Assembly: GCA_902795045.1 (NCBI GenBank)
Contig: CADBJU010000006.1
Location: 1 to 57,180 of the forward strand
Reading direction: 5' to 3'
Source of the DNA: Oscillospiraceae bacterium
Lineage (GTDB): Bacteria > Bacillota > Clostridia > Oscillospirales > Oscillospiraceae
DNA: 57,180 nt
The position numbers were made by a program, and so were the translations under genes. The notes beneath the pieces were generated by a model. That model had not been told where the DNA came from and made no database searches. It worked only from the letters and a program-made list of their open reading frames with translations. Numbering within the stretch: the first letter of the stretch is position 1; each line of letters begins with the position of its first letter. This document shows, piece after piece, positions 15,992 to 23,528 of the stretch.

Positions 15992-16147
15992 AGAAATCGA
16001 ATGTACCGATGAAAAAGTTTGGAATATGTGTGCCCACTGCCGGGATTATTTCATTTTGATTGAGTCCGTTATGAACACTCGGACCAAACGCACAAAATCC
16101 GGACCGGTTCTTCCCTGTGGGAGACGGGCTCGGATTTTGTGTTTTCT
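15992..16147 (+). repeat. Direct repeat, copy 2
   Basis: Same ~125-bp unit as at 3958-4085, in the same orientation, extended leftward by ATCGAATGTACCGATGAAAA, which is shared with copy 3 only. The hairpin AAAATCCGGACC...GCTCGGATTTT (16094-16138) is less perfect than in copy 1. Copies 1 and 2 are ~12.07 kb apart and bracket the RiPP genes and tnpV. Confidence 0.75.
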
Positions 16148-16232
16148 TTGGGTATGAGTATTACAGAAACGGCGTAAAGCGCAAAACCGAGCCTCAGGAT
16201 AAAACCAAGGAAAGGATTCGGAGGTAAAGATT

Positions 16233-16406
16233 ATGCGAAAACTGATTTCTTGCAAGTATCACGAGGATTCCCAGACCGTGGAGTTGCTGTACACCGATGG
16301 CACGCTGATCGGCATTGACTGCATGGCCGTCGAGGACGAAGTCGCCCGCAACATGTACGAGCGCTCAGAGCTGGACTATCTGCTCGATAATGACCCGGTA
16401 GGCTAA
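16233..16406 (+). CDS. 57-aa conserved small protein (DUF6061-like)
   Basis: Starts MRKLISCKYHEDSQTVELLY and ends RSELDYLLDNDPVG. A strong ribosome site (GGAGGTAAAG) precedes the ATG. From memory it resembles the DUF6061-type small proteins carried by clostridial mobile elements; family members I recall are longer at the C-terminus, so this copy may be truncated. A beta-strand/helix mix and an acidic tail are seen; no known activity. It lies between repeat copy 2 and the second GG peptide. Confidence 0.68.
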   Translation: MRKLISCKYHEDSQTVELLYTDGTLIGIDCMAVEDEVARNMYERSELDYLLDNDPVG

Positions 16407-16437
16407 TCTCCTTTGTTTTTTATATATTTGATTGATG

Positions 16438-16653
16438 TTAGTTTCTGGAATTGAGGTAGTCAATGAGCGTGGTAAACTCATCTTCCGGACTTACCTGCTG
16501 GCCCATAGGACCCGGTTCAGGCTTCGGCTCCGCCGGTTCTTGCGGCGCGGCAGGCGGATCATAATGATGACCCGGATGCAGAATGGGCACACCGCCGGCA
16601 ACCTTTTCTTTTTCCACTTCATTGAGTTCTCTCATATTTTCAATGTTCTTCAT
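16438..16653 (-). CDS. Double-glycine leader peptide, bacteriocin-like (orphan)
   Basis: 71-aa peptide. The leader MKNIENMRELNEVEKEKVAG plus Gly21 matches the class II bacteriocin / double-glycine pattern (ELNExEKxKVxGG). The 50-residue remainder is Pro- and Glu-rich, starts VPILHPGHHYDPPAAPQEP, has no Cys and ends LIDYLNSRN. AAAGGAG lies at good spacing upstream of ATG 16653; a -10-like TATACT lies further upstream, but without a convincing -35. It does not look like Nif11. The only C39 exporter in the window is at 6.5-8.7 kb, so shared processing is possible. It could be a linear bacteriocin, a signal peptide, or a RiPP precursor that has lost its own enzymes. Confidence 0.68.
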   Translation of the reverse strand: MKNIENMRELNEVEKEKVAGGVPILHPGHHYDPPAAPQEPAEPKPEPGPMGQQVSPEDEFTTLIDYLNSRN

Positions 16654-16781
16654 TTTTGTTATCTCCTTTGTTTTTATATATTTTATGGTGTTTGTTTTTT
16701 TGTTTTCTGTACCTGTCTCTCAAGTACGGGAACAGTATAGCACCCCGTACATCACATAACCGTCACAATATTCCTGCAAGC

Positions 16782-16810
16782 AAAAAGGAAGAGCCCTCCG
16801 ACTCTTCCTT
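16782..16810 (-). terminator. Terminator, minus strand
   Basis: AAGGAAGAG (16785-16793) pairs with CTCTTCCTT (16802-16810); on the minus strand TTTTT follows. It closes the parB-remnant side and insulates the GG-peptide gene. Confidence 0.7.
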
Positions 16811-16861
16811 ACAAGATGATAGATCCTGTCCTCCTTTTGCCTATGTCCAACTGGATGTATT

Positions 16862-16978
16862 TTAAAAGATGCTTTCGATGAGCGCCTCCATTTCCTCATC
16901 ATCTCGCACCTTATAGGGGTGGTGAGCAAACGACTTTGGTTTACATAATTCAATATTCTTGAGCTGTTCAGGTTTCAA
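16862..16978 (-). pseudogene. ParB/Spo0J-type partition protein, N-terminal remnant
   Basis: Starts at TTG 16978 behind AAGGAGGAATTGC and reads KPEQLKNIELCKPKSF, then FAHHPYKVRDDEEMEALIES, then a stop after 38 residues. The HPYKVRDDEEMEALIESI stretch is the ParB N-terminal domain entry; the remainder of ParB (about 250 aa) is missing, replaced by unrelated sequence and a terminator. It is a relic of the partition module of a plasmid or conjugative element. Confidence 0.65.
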
Positions 16979-17085
16979 GCAATTCCTCCTTTTCCTTTTT
17001 CTGCGGCGCAATGACCGCATCCCCAATTTTCAGTATCGTGTCCTCCAGCATGCGGACACTCTCATCGTAGCGCCGGGCATCCGAG
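16968..17085 (-). pseudogene. C-terminal fragment of an unidentified gene upstream of parB
   Basis: The minus-strand frame reads RRYDESVRMLEDTILKIGDA, then VIAPQKKEKEELLET and stop, overlapping the parB remnant start by about 11 nt, as in a coupled operon. Upstream of ~17085 the frame runs into plus-strand abiE remnant sequence, so only the last ~36 codons survive. I do not recognise the family. Confidence 0.4.
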
Positions 17086-17170
17086 GAAAAACATCCCGAA
17101 CCTGATGGCTTATGCCAAGCCTCTGCGCGTAGCAAAGCCGATTCGGGATTTGATAGGAGTGTGGCTGTAA
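17070..17170 (+). pseudogene. abiEi remnant (3' end only)
   Basis: The frame ending at TAA 17168-17170 reads RKNIPNLMAYAKPLRV, then IRDLIGVWL. This aligns with the intact AbiEi C-terminus at 3.4 kb (QKNLSNLSQYAKTLQV, then MSLMEVML). Everything upstream is gone, replaced by the parB-side fragment. Its stop overlaps the following abiEii-like ATG, as in the intact operon. Confidence 0.65.
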
Positions 17171-17556
17171 TGGCAGACCAGGCAGCTCGGTACTCGCAAG
17201 ACTGAAAAACAAGGCAAAGGCCAGCGGCGCCTATTACCATGCAGCGGGAGTATCACGGGATCAGCACCCAGATCACCGGCTCCATCAAGAACGTCCGTGT
17301 CCCGTTCTCTGTGGACATCGGCGTCGGTGATGTCATTGTCCCCGGCACGACAGCCCGCACCATGCAGACACAGCTTGACGGCTTCGACGCGCCGGAGATC
17401 CTGACCTATTCGCTGGAAAGCACCGTGGCGGAAAAGCTTGACGCGATCCTGCAGCGCTTTGAGCTGACCAGCCGGATGAAGGATTTTTATGACATTACCT
17501 ATCTCTCCCGGACCTTTGACTTTGAGGGGGGAGAAGCTGAAAACCGCTGGATGTGA
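17170..17556 (+). pseudogene. abiEii remnant with internal deletion
   Basis: ATG 17170 begins like abiEii at 3417 (shared GGCAGCTCGGTACT...GCAAGACTGAAAAACAA), but a 2-nt loss breaks the frame, and at ~17235 it jumps to the C-terminal half. From 17239 an open frame reads YHGISTQITGSIKNVRVPFS, DIGVGDVIVPGTTARTMQ, and PEILTYSLESTVAEKLDAI, then MKDFYDITYLSRTFDF, typical of the AbiEii C-terminal region with its conserved VAEKLDAI and KDFYD. The GG/DxD active-site part is deleted, so it cannot be a functional nucleotidyltransferase. It is complementary in content to the N-terminal remnant at 3.4 kb. Confidence 0.78.
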
Positions 17557-17576
17557 AGAACAGAAGAAGGCTCCTG

Positions 17577-17700
17577 AGAAATCGAATGTACCGATGAAAA
17601 AGTTTGAAATATGTGTGCCCGCTGCCGGGATTATTTCGTTTTGATCGAGTCCGTTGTGAACACTCGGACCAAATGCACAAAATCCGAAGCGGTTCTATAC
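17577..17700 (+). repeat. Direct repeat, copy 3 (decayed)
   Basis: Shares GAAATCGAATGTACCGATG...CTGCCGGGATTATTTCGTTT with copy 2. The left hairpin arm AAAATCCG is at 17679-17686, but the right arm has been lost at the junction with the HU upstream region. All three copies have the same orientation; copies 1 and 3 each follow an abiEii remnant. Confidence 0.72.
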
Positions 17701-17738
17701 CTTGCAGACGCGGCGGGACGATTGAAATAAAAAAGAAC

Positions 17739-17787
17739 AGGATTGGTAAAGATTTCTCTTTACCAATCCTATATACTCTGCTATAAT
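17739..17787 (+). promoter_or_regulatory. HU promoter with overlapping 13-bp inverted repeat
   Basis: AGGATTGGTAAAG (17739-17751) and its exact complement CTTTACCAATCCT (17758-17770) are separated by 6 nt. The right arm contains the -35 hexamer TTTACC (17759-17764); 17 bp later is the -10 TATAAT (17782-17787). The palindrome could be an operator for a dimeric regulator or the terminator of the invading island now serving as promoter sequence. Confidence 0.7.
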
Positions 17788-17832
17788 TCGACTGTAAACA
17801 CCTTTTCACACATAAAAAAGGAGAGTAATAAA

Positions 17833-18111
17833 ATGAACAAAACAGAATTGATCAAGAAAGTCGCGGCAGAAAACGAACTGACCCAGAAGCAGGCAGCAGC
17901 CGTTGTGAACAGCGTTCTCAACAACATCATGGACTCTCTCGCCGCGCATGACCCCGTCGCGATCCTCGGCTTCGGCACCTTCTCCTGCAAGCACCGTGAC
18001 GCCCGCCAGGGCCGCAACCCCGCAAACGGCAAGACGATCAACATCGCCGCCAGCAACACCCCCGTGTTCAAGGCCGCCAAGGTATTCAAGGACAAGGTAA
18101 ACAAACACTGA
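17833..18111 (+). CDS. hup: HU-family DNA-binding protein
   Basis: 92-aa histone-like protein that binds and bends DNA as a dimer, compacting the nucleoid. It starts MNKTELIKKVAAENELTQKQ; the beta-arm region reads GFGTFSCKHRDARQGRNPAN with the conserved RNP turn, and it ends AAKVFKDKVNKH. AAGGAG precedes the ATG. It is monocistronic, between its own promoter and a strong terminator. It is the first gene of apparently ancestral chromosome right of the island, and the island junction lies directly in its upstream region. Confidence 0.95.
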   Translation: MNKTELIKKVAAENELTQKQAAAVVNSVLNNIMDSLAAHDPVAILGFGTFSCKHRDARQGRNPANGKTINIAASNTPVFKAAKVFKDKVNKH

Positions 18112-18123
18112 CCCATAAAACAG

Positions 18124-18167
18124 AAAACTCCCGCCCGACGGTGCAATACCGGGGGCGGGAGTTTTTT
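18124..18167. terminator. Bidirectional terminator between HU and the convergent gene
   Basis: AAAACTCCCGCCC (18124-18136) pairs with GGGCGGGAGTTTT (18153-18165). A TTTTTT follows on the plus strand and TTTTCTG on the minus strand, so it can stop both convergent genes. Confidence 0.88.
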
Positions 18168-18169
18168 GA

Positions 18170-19828
18170 TCAGTCAACACTGTAGCGGATCAGCTGCATG
18201 GTCGGGACCCCGTCATGGACATATGGCCGGACGATTGCCGTGCCGGAGCCTTCCCGCGTGAAGTTCGGATCGGCCTCGGCGGCGGAGGACGTGAGGTAAT
18301 AATAGCTGTTGTCCACAGCATCGTTTGCCTGCCGGTATAGAAAGATGTCCTCGCCGTATATATCAAAGAACAGGCGGAAATTCCCGTCCGGCAGCTGCTC
18401 GATCTGCCTTACCACCGTCATGCGGTTATATGCCTCTCCGCTGGACGCGATCATGTAAAAGTTTCCTTCGGCATAGAAAAACTGTTCATTCCACGCCTGC
18501 TGCCGCAGCTCGTCGTCCCGGAGCGTGATGCCGAAATGACGATAGAGAATATCGTTGACTGTATCCAGTGTGAAGGTAAAGTAGGCGTGCTCCATGTCCT
18601 GCGACGGCAGCTGAATGCGCTGCACACGCAGGGCATCCTGACGGTTGATCACGCAGTGGAGATACGCGAAAGCGGCCAGCTCTCTCGCATCATAGTGATC
18701 TGCGTCAAAGCCGTTTCTCTCAAAGGCGCGCTGCTCGGAGAAGTTGGAGAGAAAGATGTTGGCGGCATACTGTACGCCGGATTCGATAGGGATGACGGTC
18801 CCGCTTTGCTCGGCAGGCTGCTGCGGGACGGAAGCGGAGGCCGCTTCGGTCCGGACGTTCAACGCTGAACGGACAAATTCATCCCAGCCCATGGCCCGGA
18901 TCTCGTCAACGGTGCAGAAGGGGAGTGTCCGGATGGCGTCGCTCGGACGGCTCAGCTCCTGCATGCCGATGCTGCCGTTTTGCAGAGTATAGTATTCGGT
19001 CTTCACAAGACCGTTATTGCCGTCGGTGCAGAAAAGACCCGGGTAAGACGGATCGTCAACGGCATATAGCTGACAGGCGCGGAAACCGATTTTGCCCAAA
19101 GGACGCACCTGGCCCTGCTCAAAGGTGAAGACGTAGTCAACGCCGCCTGCCATGGAGGCAGCACCGTTAAAGATAATCAGCTCCGGGGGATCGCTGCGAT
19201 CCAGGTCGTAAAGGCTGAAGCGCGGCTCACTGTAGTCGCTTTTGAAGTACTGCAGACCGTCCATTGTATAGGCCTTCTCACCGATCACCGTTGAGACGAC
19301 AACATCAAAGACCGCATCCCGGTCGAGAACATAGGCCCGGTAGGCATCACTCCAGGAATTGGGATCGGACTGCCCGCCGACATTCTGGTTTGCAAAACCA
19401 TCCGCCGGGGATTCTGTCGGCAGCGTGTAAGGGTCCGGCTCATTTGCCCGGCGGTCTTCAACAGGCGCAGTCGGCGCGGCTGCGCTGCCGTTTTTTCCCG
19501 ACGGCAGCATGCCCGTCAGCGTGTCCGAAAAGGAGGGCACAAAGACCGCGCATACAAAAGCACCTATCACAAGCAGCGACAGGATCACCAGAAACCAGGG
19601 GAAAACAGGCCTGCGTTTTGCGCTTTGGGGCGCCTCGCTGTCGGGGGCAGCATGACTTTCCGGGCGGGGAGCCTCCGCAGGCCGTGCCCTCTGAGGCTGG
19701 GGCGCCGGCACGGCAGGCGCTCTGTGTCGCGAGGGCCCGGCTCCCGACTTTTCAAAGAGTGCCCCGCAGTAACAGCACCACCCGGTGTTTTCCGTATTAT
19801 CTCGTTTGCAGTTGGGACAAATCATCAT
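18170..19828 (-). CDS. Zinc-ribbon membrane protein of unknown function
   Basis: 552 aa. The N-terminus is a zinc ribbon (ICPNCKRDN, then GWCCYCGALFE). A Pro/Ala-rich linker follows, then one membrane helix (PWFLVILSLLVIGAFVCAVF, about 77-97) and a large extracellular region of about 450 residues. That region has two recognisable parts: a YVLDRDAVFDVV...YSEPRFSLYDLDRSDPPEL segment, typical of secreted clostridial proteins that report a calculated value, and a C-terminal NYFSV-like half with FTREGSGTAIVRPYV. GGGAGAG precedes the ATG. The zinc-ribbon-plus-helix layout is common in clostridial surface proteins near envelope genes. No enzyme motif is seen. It is probably co-transcribed with the membrane protein upstream (41-nt gap). 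Confidence 0.8.
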   Translation of the reverse strand: MMICPNCKRDNTENTGWCCYCGALFEKSGAGPSRHRAPAVPAPQPQRARPAEAPRPESHAAPDSEAPQSAKRRPVFPWFLVILSLLVIGAFVCAVFVPSFSDTLTGMLPSGKNGSAAAPTAPVEDRRANEPDPYTLPTESPADGFANQNVGGQSDPNSWSDAYRAYVLDRDAVFDVVVSTVIGEKAYTMDGLQYFKSDYSEPRFSLYDLDRSDPPELIIFNGAASMAGGVDYVFTFEQGQVRPLGKIGFRACQLYAVDDPSYPGLFCTDGNNGLVKTEYYTLQNGSIGMQELSRPSDAIRTLPFCTVDEIRAMGWDEFVRSALNVRTEAASASVPQQPAEQSGTVIPIESGVQYAANIFLSNFSEQRAFERNGFDADHYDARELAAFAYLHCVINRQDALRVQRIQLPSQDMEHAYFTFTLDTVNDILYRHFGITLRDDELRQQAWNEQFFYAEGNFYMIASSGEAYNRMTVVRQIEQLPDGNFRLFFDIYGEDIFLYRQANDAVDNSYYYLTSSAAEADPNFTREGSGTAIVRPYVHDGVPTMQLIRYSVD

Positions 19829-19869
19829 AGCTCTCCCGCAAAAACGTTTCGTGTGATGCGCGTTTGGAG

Positions 19870-20400
19870 TTATTGCTCATCGCTTCCCTCGCGCAGCCGC
19901 TGCGCTGCAAGCTTGATGTAGCTCCTCAGATAAGCCGCGACCATCGGGTCCACATCATCGAGGCGCGACATGATGCTGCGCGCCGCGACGGCGATCTCCC
20001 GGCGCTCCGTGCCTTTGACGATGGTGTTGAGCTTACACGCGCAGTCATAGTCGATCCGCGCCTCGGCTCCCGTATCGGCGCGATAAAGCACGCCATGCCT
20101 CCAGCCGAGCTCATGGTTGCAGATGCAGCAGCGCTTTTCCTGAAACGCCGGGATCGTCTCCGAAAAAACGAAGGTCGGCAGTTCATCCGGAACCGGGGGC
20201 ACAAGCACCGTGACCGGGCTCTCCTGCGTTGCGGCGGACGCTTCTTCCGACTGTCCGTTCCGGTCATCGGCGGGGGCTTCTTGTGCCGGTGCTGCCTTCG
20301 TGCCGTTATACTGCGGCCGCTTGATTTCTCTTATCAGGAAGAAAGCGATCACACCGAACAAGACGGCGCATCCTATTAATATAATAAGCCATACGTCCAT
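19870..20400 (-). CDS. Membrane-anchored cysteine-motif protein, unknown
   Basis: 176 aa. One N-terminal helix (VWLIILIGCAVLFGVIAFFL) is followed by a low-complexity Ala/Glu/Ser linker to about residue 70. A globular part then holds KRCCICNHELGWRHGVLYRA and DYDCACKL, four or five Cys that could bind a metal or iron-sulfur centre. The C-terminal helical part reads DPMVAAYLRSYIKLAAQRLR. It precedes the zinc-ribbon protein by 41 nt on the same strand, so the two may act together. No family recognised. Confidence 0.72.
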   Translation of the reverse strand: MDVWLIILIGCAVLFGVIAFFLIREIKRPQYNGTKAAPAQEAPADDRNGQSEEASAATQESPVTVLVPPVPDELPTFVFSETIPAFQEKRCCICNHELGWRHGVLYRADTGAEARIDYDCACKLNTIVKGTERREIAVAARSIMSRLDDVDPMVAAYLRSYIKLAAQRLREGSDEQ

Positions 20401-20544
20401 TCCGCGCCTCCTCCCGAAGTTTGCTTCGTTCTCCCAATAAGGGGAAAATTGACATTTTTGATTTACATAACTATATCACCGGAGAAGAGCGAATGCAATA
20501 GCGTGTCAAAATCTTTTGAAATCAAGCGAATACGGCGAACTCTG
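20401..20544. other. Spacer containing a TTTACATAA motif
   Basis: AT-rich spacer upstream of the cysteine-motif gene. It contains the recurrent 9-mer TTTACATAA at 20462-20470. No gene is seen. Confidence 0.5.
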
Positions 20545-20580
20545 ACTGAAAAAAGCCGTCCCCGGGAGGGACGGCCTGAG
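20545..20580 (-). terminator. Terminator after cdsA
   Basis: On the minus strand GCCGTCCC...GGGACGGC (20555-20575) is followed by TTTTTT. Confidence 0.88.
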
Positions 20581-20591
20581 AGGAGGTTTTA

Positions 20592-21383
20592 TTAAATCCC
20601 GTTTACAAGGAAGCACAGATACACCGTTGGGATCGAGAACAGCAGACTGTCGGCCCGGTCGAAGACACCGCCGTGGCCGGGGATGAGGTTGGAGAAATCC
20701 TTCACGCCGATCATGCGCTTGAGTAGGGATTCCGCCAGATCGCCGATCTGTCCCATGACGCAGGCGAGAAACGCCGTCAGCAGGCACAGCCGCAGGGACA
20801 CGGGCGTGGACATACCGAGGATCCAATAGGCCAGCAGCCCGGACAGAATCGACGAGAGCAGACCGCACAGGGCTCCCTCCACCGTCTTCTTCGGGCTGAC
20901 CAGCGGCGCCAGCTTGTGCTTGCCGAAGCGCATGCCGCCGAAGAGGGCCGCGCTGTCGCAGATCCAGGTGGCAAGGCAGGCGGTCAGGAGGGTCTGCCAC
21001 CAGATATCGCTCACGCTGATGACGAGGATGATGCCGAAGAGCACGCAGGGATAATTCATGCCCGCAAGGGTATACAGCGCCCCGATGCCGGATACCTCCT
21101 TGTGCAGCACCCCGGAAAACAGCGAGAGATACAGACAGAAAATGAAGCATACCACATACAGGAACAGGCCCATATGAAAATAAGCCAGCACCGCATGCAC
21201 GGCCAGATACACGATCATCACCCAGAGTGTGCACCTTGCGTTGAGCTTTTCCACGTTCTTGCTGTATTCATAGGCGCAAAGCCCCCCCGCACCGGCAAAA
21301 TAGAGTATGCGGGTGATGGCCCAGGGCATACAGGCTGCCGTGACGGCCACCAGTATGACGGCGGATTTGACACGATCCTTCAA
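20592..21383 (-). CDS. cdsA: Phosphatidate cytidylyltransferase (CDP-diacylglycerol synthase)
   Basis: Membrane enzyme joining CTP and phosphatidic acid to give CDP-diacylglycerol, the precursor of anionic phospholipids. I place the start at TTG 21383 (GAGAGGA upstream), giving 263 aa; the frame is open further 5', but that part reads as non-coding and carries no ribosome site. About eight membrane helices are seen. The family signature is present near the C-terminus: LLKRMIGVKDFSNLIPGHGG followed by VFDRADSLLFSIP, with the metal-binding Asp residues. It is divergent from the HerA-like gene. Neighbouring undecaprenyl-phosphate genes usually next to cdsA are not seen here. Confidence 0.92.
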   Translation of the reverse strand: MKDRVKSAVILVAVTAACMPWAITRILYFAGAGGLCAYEYSKNVEKLNARCTLWVMIVYLAVHAVLAYFHMGLFLYVVCFIFCLYLSLFSGVLHKEVSGIGALYTLAGMNYPCVLFGIILVISVSDIWWQTLLTACLATWICDSAALFGGMRFGKHKLAPLVSPKKTVEGALCGLLSSILSGLLAYWILGMSTPVSLRLCLLTAFLACVMGQIGDLAESLLKRMIGVKDFSNLIPGHGGVFDRADSLLFSIPTVYLCFLVNGI

Positions 21384-21515
21384 GACGGCGTCCTCTCTTT
21401 CTTTGGCGCTTTTATTTTTATCAGAATACCATAAACCGAATAGAAACACAACAGGGGAGAAGAGGCTGAAAGGCAACTTTTTCAAAATTTTGAATGAAAA
21501 ACAGTGTATTTTTTG

Positions 21516-21544
21516 TTGTGCCGCGCGTAAGACTGTGGTATCAT
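21516..21544 (+). promoter_or_regulatory. Promoter of the HerA-like gene
   Basis: TTGTGC (21516-21521), 17-bp spacer, TATCAT (21539-21544), 43 nt upstream of the start, with AGGAGG in the leader. Confidence 0.6.
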
Positions 21545-21586
21545 AAATACACGTGAAACTCAAAAATACAACAGGAGGACAGATAC

Positions 21587-23314
21587 ATGTTTACAGACAA
21601 TAAAATCTGGATGGCGCAGTCGGACAAGCGGCTGTTCCTGCTCCCGAACATGGCAAACCGCCACGGCCTGATCGCGGGCGCGACCGGCACCGGCAAGACC
21701 ATCACCATGAAGGTCATGGCAGAATCCTTCTCCGAGATGGGTGTCCCGGTATTCCTCGCAGACATCAAGGGCGACCTGACCGGCATGTGCAAGCCCGGCA
21801 AGGACAGCGCCGATATGCAGGCGCGCATCCAGCGCTTCGGCATCGAGGACTTCTCCTTCCACGGCTATCCCACCCGCTTCTGGGATATCTTCGGCGAGAT
21901 CGGCCACCCCGTGCGCGTGACCGTGAGCTCCATGGGCCCCGTGCTGCTGGCAAGGCTCCTGGGACTTACCGAGATCCAGACCGGCGTTCTCAATATCGTC
22001 TTCAAGGTTGCCGACGATAACGGCCTGCTGCTCCTGGACCTCAAGGATCTGCGCTCCATGCTCCAGTTCGTGGGTGAGAACCGGGCGGAGTTCACCGTGG
22101 AGTACGGCAATGTCTCTGCCGCCAGCATCGGCGCCATTCAGCGCGCTCTGCTCGCCTTTGAGCAGGAAGGCGGCGAGATGTTCTTCGGTGAGCCGGAGCT
22201 GGACATCAGCGACTGGATGGCCACCGATGTAAACGGCCGCGGCTACATCAACATCCTCTCCAGCCAGAAGCTCATCCAGAGCCCCACGGTCTACGCGACC
22301 TTCCTGCTCTGGATGCTCTCCGAGCTCTTCGAGAAGCTGCCCGAGGTGGGTGACCTCGACAAGCCCAAGATGATTTTCTTCTTCGACGAGGCGCATTTCC
22401 TCTTCAGCGATATGCCCAAGGCCCTGCTGCAGAAGATCGTCCAGGTGGTCAAGCTGATCCGCTCCAAGGGCGTGGGCGTCTACTTCATCACCCAGAGCCC
22501 GAGCGATATCCCCGGCGATGTGCTGGCCCAGCTCTCCAACCGCGTGCAGCACGCCCTGCGCGCCTACACCCCGGACGAGATGAAGGCTGTCCGCGCCGCG
22601 GCCAGAGCCTTCCGCGCCAATCCCGCCTTTAAGACCGAGGAGGCTATCATGGAGCTCGGTGTGGGCGAGGCGCTGGTGAGCTTCCTCGATGAGCACGGCA
22701 TCCCCAACCTGGTCGAGCGCGCCAACATCCTCCCGCCCCAGAGCCTCATGGGTGCTGCCGGCGAAGAAGAGGTCAAGCGCATCATTTACGCCGACGAGCT
22801 GGATGAGAAGTACCGCGAGGGCGTAGACCGCGAGTCTGCCTATGAGATCCTCACCCGCGCCGCGGTCGAGCTTGAAAAGCAGCGGGCCGAGGCAGCCATT
22901 GCCGCCGCCGAGGAGGCGGCCCGCCTCAAGGCCGAGGCCGAGGCCGAGAAGCAGCGCCTGAAGGAAGAGGCCGCTGCCGAGCGTGAGCGCATCCGCGCCG
23001 CCGCCGCTGCCGAGAAACAGCGTCTGAAGGAAGAAGCAGCCGCCATCAAGGCAGCGGAGAAGGAGGCCCTCGCCGCGCAGAAGGAAGCCGAGCGCGAGGC
23101 CGCCAAGAAGAAACGCATTGCCCAGCAGGCGGTGACCACCGCAGCGTCCTCCGTGATGGGGGCTCTCTCCACCAATATCATCAACGCGGCCACCGGCGGC
23201 AAGACCTCCAGCGCTCAGACCATCGCCAAGCGCGCCGCGAGAAATGCCCTCAGCTCCGCCATGCGCAACAGCACCAGCTCCATCATCCGCGGCCTGTTCG
23301 GCAATAAAAAGTAA
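21587..23314 (+). CDS. HerA/YjgR-type ATPase (DUF853)
   Basis: 575-aa P-loop ATPase of the HerA/FtsK superclass. Walker A is GATGTGKT (residues 31-38); Walker B is [12 protein letters not shown] (about 262-273); [20 protein letters not shown] carries the sensor and an arginine-containing stretch follows ([14 protein letters not shown]). This matches the YjgR/DUF853 family, whose cellular role is poorly defined (proposed DNA-translocating or helicase-related). From about residue 425 to 515 an Ala/Glu/Lys-rich coiled coil follows ([20 protein letters not shown]), then a small basic C-terminal domain with [19 protein letters not shown] precedes the ATG. It is divergent from cdsA and monocistronic, ending in a large palindrome. 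Confidence 0.9.
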   Translation: MFTDNKIWMAQSDKRLFLLPNMANRHGLIAGATGTGKTITMKVMAESFSEMGVPVFLADIKGDLTGMCKPGKDSADMQARIQRFGIEDFSFHGYPTRFWDIFGEIGHPVRVTVSSMGPVLLARLLGLTEIQTGVLNIVFKVADDNGLLLLDLKDLRSMLQFVGENRAEFTVEYGNVSAASIGAIQRALLAFEQEGGEMFFGEPELDISDWMATDVNGRGYINILSSQKLIQSPTVYATFLLWMLSELFEKLPEVGDLDKPKMIFFFDEAHFLFSDMPKALLQKIVQVVKLIRSKGVGVYFITQSPSDIPGDVLAQLSNRVQHALRAYTPDEMKAVRAAARAFRANPAFKTEEAIMELGVGEALVSFLDEHGIPNLVERANILPPQSLMGAAGEEEVKRIIYADELDEKYREGVDRESAYEILTRAAVELEKQRAEAAIAAAEEAARLKAEAEAEKQRLKEEAAAERERIRAAAAAEKQRLKEEAAAIKAAEKEALAAQKEAEREAAKKKRIAQQAVTTAASSVMGALSTNIINAATGGKTSSAQTIAKRAARNALSSAMRNSTSSIIRGLFGNKK

Positions 23315-23329
23315 ATCACACATATCATC

Positions 23330-23476
23330 AAAAGGGCGCATTGCAAAACGCCTGTCATCCCGAGCGTAAGCGAAGGATCTTTCTCCGAAAGTTTGTGAAA
23401 ACCTTCAAAAGAAAGATCCTTCGTCACTATGTTCCTCAGGATGACAAAACAATAAACGTTTTGCAGTGCGCCCTTT
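23330..23476. repeat. Palindromic repeat (TGTCATCC family) with outer inverted arms
   Basis: The inner part, TGTCATCCCGAGCG...CTCAGGATGACA (23353-23446), belongs to a dispersed family also at 44.5, 49.96 and 52.85 kb. Outer arms AAAGGGCGCATTGCAAAACG (23331-23350) and CGTTTTGCAGTGCGCCCTTT (23457-23476) are near-perfect complements. As RNA it would fold into one long hairpin behind the HerA-like gene. Confidence 0.8.
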
Positions 23477-23528
23477 TGTGTCTTTGCGCCTTTTCCTGCA
23501 TACAATAAGGCAGGAAGGGGGAAATACC

